Shown here in pieces: positions 32,584-45,648 of a DNA stretch of 64,000 nucleotides. The notes under the pieces were generated by a model. That model was not told the DNA's origin. It did not search any database and worked only from the letters and a program-made list of their open reading frames with translations. The DNA is from Toxorhynchites rutilus septentrionalis (Eukaryota; Arthropoda; Insecta; Diptera; Culicidae): NCBI RefSeq assembly GCF_029784135.1, contig NC_073746.1, positions 296,570,089 through 296,634,088 on the forward strand. The letters are read 5' to 3'. The translations under genes and the position numbers were made by a program. Positions within the stretch are counted from its first letter, which is position 1. Each line of letters starts with the position of its first letter.

Positions 32584-35500
32584 AAAACAGGAAGTGGGTT
32601 ATATCTATGGTATAACCGCAAGGGTGACGTAGGACTATCGTTGATTTAGAGATCATTTGTTTGAAGTTGAATCTGAATTCATTCTGAATGAATGAATATT
32701 TGGAGAACTTCGAAAACGAGAGCGTTACGTTGGAGGCACAAGGTTTTATGCATCCAATATTGGATACGGAAATATCCTACTGATGGGGAAGAATAATCTT
32801 CTGAAGCTATCCTGTTAATTGCGATTGATTGAAAAACCACAAAACCAAATGTATTTGGTCACAGTGTTACATGGATAGAAAACATTCAATTAAACTCTTT
32901 CACATGAATATATTTTGAAAATTCCCAAAGGAACTGGCAGATTATTTTCAGTAACGATTAGATATTTCCACATTTTCCTCGATACTGGAAGCCCACCAGT
33001 GGTTAATTCCAACTCGATAACCACCTGTTAATAGCACTTGATTGAAACATATTTGGTCACAGTGTTACATGGATAGAAAACATTCAATTAAACTCTTTCA
33101 CATGAATATATTTTGAAAATTTCCAAAGGAACTGGCAGATTATTTTCAGTAACGATTAGATATTTCCACATTTTCCTCGATACTGGAAGCCCACCAGTGG
33201 TTAATGCCAACTCGATAACCACCTGTTAATAGCACTTGGTTGAAACATATTTGGTCACAGTGTAACCTGGATAGAAAACATTCAATTAAACTCTTTCACA
33301 TGAATATATTTTGAAAATTCCCAAAGGAACTGGCAGATTATTTTCCAGCAATGATTAGATCTTTCCGGAACTTTCTCGATGCTGAATGGCATCCTAACGG
33401 AAAGAGTTCTGCGCGTGTATGTGTCGATCCTTCGCCGTCCACCTCCTCCAGCACGTTAGGCAACGATGTTGTCTTGTCGATGTCCTCACGAAAAATGAAT
33501 GTGTCTCACCACCAGAATATCGCTTAAGTATGCTTTTTGTGTGTGATTGAATCGAGAGAAGGTGTGGTTTACGATGGCAATTTGGAAGGCAAACTAGAGG
33601 GGAATGAACTCTCTGAGATCGGAATTTTCGGCGACTGAGCAATAATCGATTGCGGGCGCATACAATATTGGATACGGAAATATCCTACTGATTGGGAAGA
33701 ATAATCTTCTGAAGCTATCCTGTTAATTGCGATTGATTGAAAAACCACAAAACCAAATGTATTTGGTCACAGTGTTACATGGATAGAAAACATTCAATTA
33801 AACTCTTTCACATGAATATATTTTGAAAATTTCCAAAGGAACTGGCAGATTATTTTCAGTAACGATTAGATATTTCCACATTTTCCTCGATACTGGAAGC
33901 CCACCAATGGTTAATGCCAACTCGATAACCACCTGTTAATAGCACTTGATTGAAATATATTTGGTCACAGTGTAACATGGATAGAAAACTTCAATTAAAC
34001 TCTTTCACATGAATATATTTTGAAAATTCCCAAAGGAACTGCCAGATTATTTTCCAGCAATGATTAGATCTTTCCGGAACTTTCTCGATGCTGAATGGCA
34101 TCCTAACGGAAAGAGTTCTGCGCGTGTATGTGTCGATCCTTCGCCGTCCACCTCCTCCAGCACGTTAGGCAACGATGTTGTCTTGTCGATGTCCTCACGA
34201 AAAATGAATGTGTCTCACCACCAGAATATCGCTTAAGTATGCTTTTTGTGTGTGATTGAATCGAGAGAAGGTGTGGTTTACGATGGCAATTTGGAAGGCA
34301 AACTAGAGGGGAATGAACTCTCTGACTTCGGAACTTTCGGCGACTGAGCAATAATCGATTGCGGGCGCATACAATATTGGATACGGAAATATCCTACTGA
34401 TGGGGAAGAATAATCTTCTGAAGCTATCCTGTTAATTGCGATTGATTGAAAAACCACAAAACCAAATGTATTTGGTCACAGTGTTACATGGATAGAAAAC
34501 ATTCAATTAAACTCTGTCACATGAATATATTTTGAAAATTCCTAGAGGAACTGGCAGATTAATTTCAGTAACGATTAGATATTTCCACATTTTCCTCGAT
34601 ACTGGAAGCCCACCAGTGGTTAATGCCAACTCGATAACCACCTGTTAATAGCACTTGGTTGAAACATATTTGGTCACAGTGTAACCTGGATAGAAAACAT
34701 TCAATTAAACTCTTTCACATGAATATATTTTGAAAATTCCCAGAGGAACTGGCAGATTATTTTCAGTAACGATTAGTTATTTCCACATTTTCCTCGATAC
34801 TGGAAGCCCACCAGTGGTTAATACCAACTCGATAACCACCTGTTAATAGCACTTGATTGAAACATATTTGGTCACAGTGTTACATGGATAGAAAACATTC
34901 AATTAAACTCTTTCACATGAATATATTTTGAAAATTCCCAAAGGAACTGGCAGATTATTTTCCAGCAATGATTAGATCTTTCCGGAACTTTCTCGATGCT
35001 GAATGGCATCCTAACGGAAAGAGTTCTGCGCGTGTATGTGTCGATCCTTCGCCGTCCACCTCCTCCAGCACGTTAGGCAACGATGTTGTCTTGTCGATGT
35101 CCTCACGAAAAATGAATGTGTCTCACCACCAGAATATCGCTTAAGTATGCTTTTTGTGTGTGATTGAATCGAGAGAAGGTGTGGTTTACGATGGCAATTT
35201 GGAAGGCAAACTAGAGGGGAATGAACTCTCTGACTTCGGAACTTTCGGCGACTGAGCAATAATCGATTGCGGGCGCATACAATATTGGATACGGAAATAT
35301 CCTACTGATGGGGAAGAATAATCTTCTGAAGCTATCCTGTTAATTGCGATTGATTGAAAAACCACAAAACCAAATGTATTTGGTCACAGTGTTACATGGA
35401 TAGAAAACATTCAATTAAACTCTTTCACATGAATATATTTTGAAAATTCCCAGAGGAACTGGCAGATTATTTTCAGTAACGATTAGATATTTCCACATTT

Positions 35501-37853
35501 TCCTCGATACTGGAAGCCCACCAGTGGTTAATGCCAACTCGATAACCACCTGTTAATAGCACTTGATTGAAACATATTTGGTCACAGTGTTACATGGATA
35601 GAAAACATTCAATTAAACTCTTTCACATGAATATATTTTGAAAATTCCCAGAGGAACTGGCAGATTATTTTCAGTAACGATTAGATATTTCCACATTTTC
35701 CTCGATACTGGAAGCCCACCAGTGGTTAATGCCAACTCGATAACCACCTGTTAATAGCACTTGATTGAAACATATTTGGTCACAGTGTAACATGGATAGA
35801 AAACATTCAATTAAACTCTTTCACATGAATATATTTTGAAAATTCCCAGAGGAACTGGCAGATTATTTTCAGTAACGATTAGTTATTTCCACATTTTCCT
35901 CGATACTGGAAGCCCACCAGTGGTTAATGCCAACTCGATAACCACCTGTTAATAGCACTTGATTGAAACATATTTGGTCACAGTGTTACATGGATAGAAA
36001 ACATTCAATTAAACTCTTTCACATGAATATATTTTGAAAATTCCCAAAGGAACTGGCAGATTATTTTCCAGCAATGATTAGATCTTTCCGGAACTTTCTC
36101 GATGCTGAATGGCATCCTAACGGAAAGAGTTCTGCGCGTGTATGTGTCGATCCTTCGCCGTCCACCTCCTCCAGCACGTTAGGCAACGATGTTGTATTGT
36201 CGATGTCCTCACGAAAAATGAATGTGTCTCACCACCAGAATATCGCTTAAGTATGCTTTTTGTGTGTGATTGAATCGAGAGAAGGTGTGGTTTACGATGG
36301 CAATTTGGAAGGCAAACTAGAGGGGAATGAACTCTCTGACTTCGGAACTTTCGGCGACTGAGCAATAATCGATTGCGGGCGCATACAATATTGGATACGG
36401 AAATATCCTACTGATGGGGAAGAATAATCTTCTGAAGCTATCCTGTTAATTGCGATTGATTGAAAAACCACAAAACCAAATGTATTTGGTCACAGTGTTA
36501 CATGGATAGAAAACATTCAATTAAACTCTGTCACATGAATATATTTTGAAAATTCCTAGAGGAACTAGCAGATTATTTTCAGTAACGATTAGATATTTCC
36601 ACATTTTCCTCGATACTGGAAGCCCACCATTGGTTAATGCCAACTCGATAACCACCTGTTAATAACACTTGATTGAAACATATTTGGTCACAGTGTTACA
36701 TGGATAGAAAACATTCAATTAAACTCTTTCACATGAATATATTTTGAAAATTCCCAAAGGAACTGGCAGATTATTTTCCAGCAATGATTAGATCTTTCCG
36801 GAACTTTCTCGATGCTGAATGGCATCCTAACGGAAAGAGTTCTGCGCGTGTATGTGTCGATCCTTCGCCGTCCACCTCCTCCAGCACGTTAGGCAACGAT
36901 GTTGTATTGTCGATGTCCTCACGAAAAATGAATGTGTCTCACCACCAGAATATCGCTTAAGTATGCTTTTTGTGTGTGATTGAATCGAGAGAAGGTGTGG
37001 TTTACGATGGCAATTTGGAAGGCAAACTAGAGGGGAATGAACTCTCTGACTTCGGAACTTTCGGCGACTGAGCAATAATCGATTGCGGGCGCATACAATA
37101 TTGGATACGGAAATATCCTACTGATGGGGAAGAATAATCTTCTGAAGCTATCCTGTTAATTGCGATTGATTGAAAAACCACAAAACCAAATGTATTTGGT
37201 CACAGTGTTACATGGATAGAAAACATTCAATTAAACTCTTTCACATGAATATATTTTGAAAATTCCCAGAGGAACTGGCAGATTATTTTCAGTAACGATT
37301 AGATATTTCCACATTTTTCTCGATACTGGAAGCCCACCAGTGGTCAATGCCAACTCGATAACCACCTGTTAATAGCCGCGCGTGTATGTGTGTGTAGCGA
37401 TGTCTTCCCAGGGAACCGTTTGTGGCATCACTCTCCTCCTGATAGATTCCCTTCTGGCCTAGGGTGCACAAACAGGCTCTTGGTGACACCTTTCATCCGC
37501 GCTTTCATGATAAATAAAGAGCTTCACCGCAACAGCGACAACATGCTCCAATCGCTGTTCAATTAGAACTGAGTGGATTTCCGAGCGCCGCTCGCTTATA
37601 TACCGATTGGTGATTTCAATAGCCTGTTTTGAAAGCAATTTTAAGACTATTGAAACAAGTTTTTGGATTAAAAAGTAACAAGTATATAACGCGTAGACAT
37701 TTTATCTTTCGAATGAAGTGTTTATCATACCATTTCGTTCAGTTGTTTAGGAGCTATTAACGCTCAAAATCTCGGTCTCCGGCGTAACGCTTTCGTTTTC
37801 GAAACTTTGATTTTACACTCCGGTATAGAAATGAAAGACGTAGTCCTACGTCA
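32584..37853 (+). mobile_element. Composite TIR element, copy 3 (expanded)
   Basis: The same ends as copies 1 and 2, but 5.3 kb long because of repeat expansion. Five copies of the core block begin at 33394, 34103, 35011, 36117 and 36827, so the spacings are 709, 908, 1106 and 710 bp. They differ by whole multiples of ~199 bp, the length of the small unit. The right end holds the promoter seen at 10713-10756 on the minus strand (TATA near 37595-37602). The left end abuts a truncated LTR element and the right end abuts a Bel-like leader. There is no coding capacity. Confidence 0.75.
32800..37375 (+). repeat. Higher-order tandem array (199-bp unit)
   Basis: Small units are marked by AACTCGATAACCACCTGTTA at about 33011, 33210, 33919, 34628, 34826, 35536, 35734, 35933, 36642 and 37349. 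Between core blocks there are one, two, three or one units. The 82-codon minus-strand frames in the core are identical or differ by one residue, reflecting homogenisation. I regard them as non-coding. Confidence 0.75.
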
Positions 37854-38960
37854 AAACAAAAAACAAACCAAGTCCAGGGAAACATCTTTTCTTTGTAAAA
37901 CATTGGTGACCTCCAGAGAGGAATATACTAACACATACTCGCGGTAGATTGGAAAAAATTGAATTTGAACTCCTGTTTGAATTGATTTGCGCCCGTCGGA
38001 GTACGGATGAGGTTTGGTCTTGTTAGACGAACAAGGTGCGGCTGTCATGAGGACACCACCTAAAAGCCATGAGGCATAATTGCGCATTTCTCAGGAAACA
38101 GTAGATCGGTCCTGCAAGACGGACAAATCGCCAGGAAAAGTAACAGATAGAAATAATTGGTCCTGCAAGACGGATAAATGCCAAGAGGGGCAATAATTGA
38201 AAACAAAGTCCAGTTTTGGTAAGCGGACAGAATGCCAGTCAGGCATAGCAGCGGCGAAGGGAACCCGGCGCCTCGCCAACATTAAGAACAACCCGGTCAC
38301 GAGGGCCAGTCAGTGGTTATTTTGAACGGTCGAAGCAACGAAAATGATGGCAACCAGGCGCCTCATCAAAATTTAAAGTAAGGAAAATGGCATTCAACAA
38401 CGAAATTCAAATATTGTCATCAGTTGAACTAGCTCGTTTATCCATCCAACGCCTGAGATCTCTGGATAACGAATGTCATGCCGAAAAAGTCGCGCTGTAT
38501 GCCAGCTGGAAATGCATGACGAAGAGTATTTCGCAAGAAATAACTAAAGGAAGGGCTGCGAGGTGAAAGCAAAAGCAATCTATCGACAAAATGATAGAAC
38601 GAGTACCACAACTAAAGACTAGTTCCGAATCAAATACGAAATCTGTTGCAGTACAAGTCGATGAAGAAATATTTGAATCTATGCTCACTGAAAATAACAC
38701 AGATCAGCAAGCCCAACGCGTAGAAGAAGACGGAGAAACAAGATTATAACACAGGACATCATTTCACCTTGGTTCAATCTATCGAAACTAATGATACTAA
38801 TAATGATGTTTGCGATGTCGTTCACCCTGATCAACGCTATGTCGATAAAATCCATCGACAGCAACGAGCAACGATTAATGTTTCATCACCAAGGACCTTG
38901 CTTTCTGCTTAGAGACACAGGGCAAACAAAAATACAACCGAACATAATTCCCGGTGATGA
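37854..38960 (+). pseudogene. Bel-like leader and eroded ORF, copy 1
   Basis: A primer site TGGTGACCTCCAGAGAGG starts at 37904, a little way into this stretch. Direct CCTGCAAGACGGA repeats lie in the leader (about 38111 and 38161). An ORF begins at ATG 38387 (MAFNNEIQILSSVELARLSI) but shifts frame at about 38508, where one base is missing compared with 43237-43398. Further frames (SNTKSVAVQVDEEIFESMLT; VCDVVHPDQRYVDKIHRQQR) show the rest of a dead protein related to 29945-30769. The whole segment is duplicated at 42707-43812. Confidence 0.55.
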
Positions 38961-41500
38961 GTAGAGAAGTAGTAGAGAAAATGATTTAAAAATGAAACGA
39001 ACAAAAAAAAAAGGTAAACGGAGAACGAACAATGTATTATTATAAACATCGATATTATTACTTGAAGCATTCTATAACATAATATGTAAGACAACATAGG
39101 AAGTAGAAAGAGAGAAAAAAAAATGTATAGCAATAAAATATCAAAGGAACTTACAATATCAAACATAAAATATATTCTTTAGTACACACAAGTTATAAGC
39201 GAAACCAGGCTTAACCTTCAAAACCATCAACAAAGAGCACGTGTTGTCGAGCGGGTAGTCATTGAACGAGGGTAATGATTTAAAGCAGTTATTATTGCAC
39301 TATTTAATTAATAGAAATTACAATTGTTACGGACGGAAATGTCAAATCAGGGCCGGTGGTAAAATTTGTTTACGATCTAGGGATAATAAAAGAAATATGT
39401 GTTTCCCTATCTCGAGCAACGGCGAGAATAGGAGAAACTGAATTATGAAACACATGTTTTCCCCGTATCTCGTATAGGAGCGAGAAAGGGAGAAAACAAC
39501 TAGAAAATAGGTACTTAGAATGACGCAGGCAAAAAGAGATTGCCGGATAAGCAGGTAGAACACATGGCAGGAATAACTGAAATGACGCAGGCAAAAAGAG
39601 TTTGGCACCAAGGCAAAAGAGAAGTAATGAATACCCTTGCGCACCAACAGGCAGTTATTATTGTGATAAGATGTTCAGGTAGCTTATCGCTATGTGTGGT
39701 GAGGGTAGAATTAAGAACTGGGGAGATAGTTTTAGTATAAAAACTGTAGAAATCACAGAAATAAAAACTCTCGATTCGTCCACGGAAGAAGCGTTTTCCT
39801 TGTGAGTAGAATCCGAACCAGCTAGTCAAATTACTAGCATCTAGGGAATTTTGACATTCCCTAGATTAACAATATGTAAGACAACATAGGAAGTAGAAAG
39901 AGAGAAAAAAAATGTATAGCAATAAAATATCAAAGGAACTTACAATATCAAACATAAAATATATTCTTTAGTACACACAAGTTATAAGCGAAACCAGGCT
40001 TAACCTTCAAAACCATCAACAAAGAGCACGTGTTGTCGAGCGGGTAGTCATTGAACGAGGGTAATGATTTAAAGCAGTTATTATTGCACTATTTAATTAA
40101 TAGAAATTACAATTGTTACGGACGGAAATGTCAAATCAGGGCCGGTGGTAAAATTTGTTTACGATCTAGGGATAATAAAAGAAATATGTGTTTCCCTATC
40201 TCGAGCAACGGCGAGAATAGGAGAAACTGAATTATGAAACACATGTTTTCCCCGTATCTCGTATAGGAGCGAGAAAGGGAGAAAACAACTAGAAAATAGG
40301 TACTTAGAATGACGCAGGCAAAAAGAGATTGCCGGATAAGCAGGTAGAACACATGGCAGGAATAACTGAAATGACGCAGGCAAAAAGAATTTGGCACCAA
40401 GGCAAAAGAGAAGTAATGAATACCCTTGCGCACCAACAGGCAGTTATTATTGTGATAAGATGTTCAGGTAGCTTATCGCTATGTGTGGTGAGGGTAGAAC
40501 CAGAACTGGGGAGATAGTTTTAGTATAAAAACTGTAGAAATCACAGAAATAAACTCTCTCGATTCGTCCACGGAAGAAGCGTTTTCTTTGTGAGTAGAAT
40601 CCGAATCAGCTAGTCAAATTACTAGCATCTAGGGAATTTTGACATTCCCTAGATTAACAATATGTAAGACAACATAGGAAGTAGAAAGAGAGAAAAAAAA
40701 TGTATAGCAATAAAATACCAAAGGAACTTACAATATCAAACATAAAATATATTCTTTAGTACACACAAGTTCTAAGCGAAACCAGGCTTAACCTTCAAAA
40801 CCATCAACACAGAGCACGTGTTGTCGAGCGGGTAGTCATTGAACGAGGGTAATGATTTAAAGCAGGGTAGTTGAAACTTACGGATGGGACCCAGCGGAAA
40901 TCATCACCATCTTCCAAACCCAACGATTTGTGCGACAGAGGGAATATCTGTACAGCACAATTGAAGCAGGAAAAAACTATAGATCACACAGCAAAGGGAA
41001 CATCTGTCTGGAAGTGTAATCGGCATCTGTGTTTAGATACACTGTGGATTGAGCGTAGAGGCAAATCACACAGAAATAATATCTGCAGCATACATCAATC
41101 CGCCTATGCCGGAAGGGAAGGTAGATAAAGTAAAGTTTCTAGCCGTGTATAAAAATGGGAAATAATGTGAAATAAACTAGTTCTAGTCTAGAGCTCAAAC
41201 TCTATCATTATTTCATTGAACCTGAAGTCCCTGAACCTGAAGAACCTGAACTTGTGTATTATTATTAAGAAAGCCTAAGGGCATTGCAAAATAATTCGTA
41301 TGCGAATGCTGTAATCGATCGTCGTTTCCAGTTGTTGGGAAAGGGCTTTATTTCTGCTGAGTAATTCCAAGTAGGAATCCATTCCTTCTTTAAGCGTTAA
41401 TATTTCTGCTCCGGATCCCAATTCCATTTCGTTTCTGCAGCCGAACTGAAAGGAGCATTTAGAGGGTCTAGAGTTTAAACCTCTAAAATAAATTTTCACT
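38961..41500 (+). repeat. Tandem 547-bp LTRs with repeated internal block
   Basis: The order is block (39082-39324), LTR (39325-39871), block (39872-40113), LTR (40114-40659), block (40660-40865), then unique sequence. Each block starts ATATGTAAGACAACATAGG and the first two end GAAATTACAAT. The ~789-bp period indicates unequal crossing-over. From 40866 a GGTAGTTGAAACTTACGGAT stretch follows, shared with 44132-44420, and short CCTGAA-rich repeats occur near 41220. No gene is supported; the frames at 40871 and 41275 have no features. Confidence 0.65.
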
Positions 41501-42394
41501 CTGCACTATTTAATTAATAGAAATTACAATGTTATCAACATTACCTTCAATACGTTGTCATGTAAAAAAATAGTTTGATCTACATAGAAATATTATAAGT
41601 AGACGAAACTTGAATTGATTGTTCTGCTTTCGACGAATTTCCACAATTATGCTGACTACCTTACTCGTGAGCAAAAAGTCTCGGTTATCCAACCATGTTT
41701 CCTAATGAACGAACATGGTGGATGCACAATATACAATGACGATTCCATCACTGATTTTCAAAGCTGTCGCACAATTTCACTTTGACTACAATAGTTCTAT
41801 CAAGCTTGCGTCTACTTCGCCGATGATTGTTCGAATGATAACTTGCTCTAAGAGTGTAAATATTTTATAGGTCAAATTTAATACCCGTATCCGAAAAAAT
41901 TGCTACCTTTACCGTGAGGTAACGCTTGTTCAAATTGCTACCTACTGATTGTGATATTCTATTTTCACCTTAGACATTCGAAAATCTACCATGTTGTTTA
42001 CCTGGTGGTGGCCAGTATCTATGCTTGAGTTACAAGTTCTTCAAGAAACTAATTTAGGAGTCCATTAATCAGCTGAAGAATCACAGAGCAGTTGGTAAAG
42101 GTGGCCTCGCGGAGCGGAGCTCTTCAATGTCCGGGATGTCCGGGAAAACTTGTAGAGTGTATGCACCACCTGATAGTTGGGATCTGGGACACAGAACAGC
42201 TACTGGAGGAGTGGAAGGACATCTATAAAAAATGTGACAAGCTATATTGTGAGATTACCGTGCAATCACGATCCTGGTTGATTGATCTAACAAAACAATT
42301 CGCAAAAAAATTGCAAAAGTGCAATTTGAAAAATAATTGCAATTTGAAAAATAAGAAATTGTTGCTCTCGTACTCCGCAGACGCTCGAAGAAGC
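41501..42394 (+). repeat. Dispersed repeat, unassigned ORF and gag sliver
   Basis: 41508-41950 is the dispersed repeat with the empty ACAAT site. A 118-codon frame at 42092-42448 contains CPGCPGKLVECMHHL and a basic tail, but its last third is gag sequence read out of frame plus LTR, so I do not accept it as a gene. 42330-42394 matches gag at 27200-27275 (AAATAAGAAATTGTTG, then the CGCAGACGCTCGAAGAAGC landmark). Confidence 0.45.
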
Positions 42395-42594
42395 TGTTGT
42401 GGTGTGGATATCGCCCCGACATTGTTTACTCAGGATTCAATCGTGTAAAAGTAGATCGGCATAAGTGACAACGTGTTTATATTCAATTCGTCTCTCTTTT
42501 TCTTATCTATTATGCGTAGGTAGATAAGCCTAGTCGATCAGTACAAAGGTGAAGTCGTTTATGGGGAAGGATAGAAAAAAAGGCCAGTCCAACA
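42395..42594 (+). repeat. 200-bp LTR, second copy
   Basis: Nearly identical to 32276-32475, with the same gag flank on the left and the same TGGTGTCAGAGG primer site on the right at 42599. The shared left junction shows that the two are duplicates of one insertion event. Confidence 0.75.
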
Positions 42595-42706
42595 TTTTTG
42601 GTGTCAGAGGAAAACAAGTGAGTACCTTTTAATAGTATCTATAAATATCTATATAAAGACTTATGTTCAAGTAACAAACCAGAAGTGATTGAATAAAGGT
42701 AAAAAA

Positions 42707-44429
42707 CAAAAAACAAACCAAGTCCAGGGAAACATCTTTTCTTTGTAAAACATTGGTGACCTCCAGAGAGGAATATACTAACACATACTCGCGGTAGATT
42801 GGAAAAAATTGAATTTGAACTCCTGTTTGAATTGATTTGCGCCCGTCGGAGTACGGATGAGGTTTGGTCTTGTTAGACGAACAAGGTGCGGCTGTCATGA
42901 GGACACCACCTAAAAGCCATGAGGCATAATTGCGCATTTCTCAGGAAACAGTAGATCGGTCCTGCAAGACGGACAAATCGCCAGGAAAAGTAACAGATAG
43001 AAATAATTGGTCCTGCAAGACGGATAAATGCCAAGAGGGGCAATAATTGAAAACAAAGTCCAGTTTTGGTAAGCGGACAGAATGCCAGTCAGGCATAGCA
43101 GCGGCGAAGGGAACCCGGCGCCTCGCCAACATTAAGAACAACCCGGTCACGAGGGCCAGTCAGTGGTTATTTTGAACGGTCGAAGCAACGAAAATGATGG
43201 CAACCAGGCGCCTCATCAAAATTTAAAGTAAGGAAAATGGCATTCAACAACGAAATTCGAATATTGTCATCAGTTGAACTAGCTCGTTTATCCATCCAAC
43301 GCCTGAGATCTCTGGATAACGAATGTCATGCCGAAAAAGTCGCGCTGTATGCCAGCTGGAAACTGCATGACGAAGAGTATTTCGCAAGAAATAACTAAAG
43401 GAAGGGCTGCGAGGTGAAAGCAAAAGCAATCTATCGACAAAATGATAGAACGAGTACCACAACTAAAGACTAGTTCCGAATCAAATACGAAATCTGTTGC
43501 AGTACAAGTCGATGAAGAAATATTTGAATCTATGCTCACTGAAAATAACACAGATCAGCAAGCCCAACGCGTAGAAGAAGACGGAGAAACAAGATTATAA
43601 CACAGGACATCATTTCACCTTGGTTCAATCTATCGAAACTAATGATACTAATAATGATGTTTGCGATGTCGTTCACCCTGATCAACGCTATGTCGATAAA
43701 ATCCATCGACAGCAACGAGCAACGATTAATGTTTCATCACCAAGGACCTTGCTTTCTGCTTAGAGACACAGGGCAAACAAAAATACAACCGAACATAATT
43801 CCCGGTGATGAGTAGAGAAGTAGTAGAGAAAATGATTTAAAAATGAAACGAACAAAAAAAAAAGGTAAACGGAGAACGAACAATGTATTATTATAAACAT
43901 CGATATTATTACTTGAAGCATTCTATAAAATAATATGTAAGACAACATAGGAAGTAGAAAGAGAGAAAAAAATGTATAGCAATAAAATATCAAAGGAACT
44001 TACAATATCAAACATAAAATATATTCTTTAGTACACACAAGTTCTAAGCGAAACCAGGCTTAACCTTCAAAACCATCAACACAGAGCACGTGTTGTCGAG
44101 CGGGTAGTCATTGAACGAGGGTAATGATTTAAAGCAGGGTAGTTGAAACTTACGGATGGGACCCAGCGGAAATCATCACCATCTTCCAAACCCAACGATT
44201 TGTGCGACAGAGGGAATATCTGTACAGCACAATTGAAGCAAGAAAAAAACTATAGATCACACAGCAAAGGGAACATCTGTCTGGAAGTGTAATAGGCATC
44301 TGTGTTTAGATACACTGTGGATTGAGCGTAGAGGCAAATCACACAGAAATAATATCTGCAGCATACATCAATCCGCCTATGCCGGAAGGGAAGGTAGATA
44401 AAGTAAAGTTTCTAGCCGTGTATAAGAGA
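42707..44429 (+). pseudogene. Bel-like leader and eroded ORF, copy 2
   Basis: Duplicate of 37854-38960 plus the block at 40660-41140. The short ORF 43237-43398 (53 aa, MAFNNEIRILSSVELARLSI to DEEYFARNN) is intact up to an early stop. The downstream acidic frame QKQSIDKMIERVPQLKTSSE lies in another phase. It shares SVELAR, LDNEC and AEKVALYASW with the 29945 protein. It is a dead relative of that element protein. Confidence 0.55.
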
Positions 44430-45573
44430 AGAGAAGGAGAAGAAACTAAAGGATTATGAAGAAATCAGAATGAAAAATAATGAGCCAAAGAAATTAACTC
44501 AGAGCAGCAAACAAGAATCACTAATAAAAATAAGATGGTAATACCAAACTATCTATCAAAATAATAATCAATATATCCCCAATATTTGAATATTTTGAAA
44601 GGGGCAATGGGTGAATTTTTTTTTAATCGATGTGGTTCTATTATTTTTTTTTCTTCTCTCTCTCTTCTTGAAACATAAAGTGGGATCAAAGAAGGAACAA
44701 CTGTTATTAACAGTATTCCATCAATTCTGAAAAAAATGCTTATTTCGTTTAAAAAAAAACATTCCTATCTCCCATACTTCAGGGAAAAATGGGGCACTTA
44801 TCGAATTTTAAATGTGTGATTTTTAATCTTAAACAAACACACTGGAAGTGGGATTTTTATAAAATGCAAAATTTGTATTAAAGTTTATTAGTAATTAAAA
44901 ATGTGGGTCAAAATTATATTATCAAACATAAAAAAGAAACATAATAGCGCTATAAATGCGAAGATAATTAATGGAAGAGGAATACACACCCTTCAAATAA
45001 ATGAAGAAAGAAATAAAAGAGTGAACAAGGGGATGTTAATAAACATATTATACAAAGAGATATTTTTCATGTAGCTGCAAAAGCTCAACAATGTTGGTCG
45101 ATAAGACGTTTTGGAAAATTTTATGGAGATATGATAATTTTATTTTTCATTTAGAATTGCTAAATTACAGAATTGAAGGAATTAATTTTGATTCTATGAA
45201 AATTGCGAGAATTGTATCATATTTGCCTACAGCCAATTTATAAAAAGAATGCGTCCATCAATCGCAATAATAGCTTTTGAATGTACTGAAGGGCTGGAAA
45301 TCCAGGATTTAACTCCTGTAAGGACGTTTATACTCAATAATTGCAACTAATTCATAGAAACTAGAAATGTGTGAATCCAGAATTAAGAAATACATGTATA
45401 TGTAAAAAAGCGAAGATTTAATAGGAGAGAAATTAACATCCTCCGAATATAAATAATTATTATGAATGATAGTATCAAGAATAAATGAAAACTAATGAAT
45501 ATCAAAAGTAAAAAGAGGTGTGAGTGAGATAAATGGAAATATATCAGAAGCATAGAAGCTATTGAAAGAAAAA

Positions 45574-45648
<75 letters not shown>

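Noticed and set aside
11443..37075. Seven near-identical 82-codon frames as a repeated small protein family
   Set aside because: They occur only where the core repeat is homogenised, differ by at most a few residues because the DNA is nearly identical, and show no domain, start context or codon-position bias. The diverged equivalent in composite copy 1 does not keep the frame.
31320..40517. 101-, 74-, 104- and 66-codon frames repeated on both strands
   Set aside because: All lie in the 547-bp LTR copies and are shadows of noncoding repeat sequence.
42092..42448. 118-codon frame with CPGC motif
   Set aside because: Its C-terminal third is out-of-frame gag plus LTR; no homologous frame exists in the deleted paralogue.
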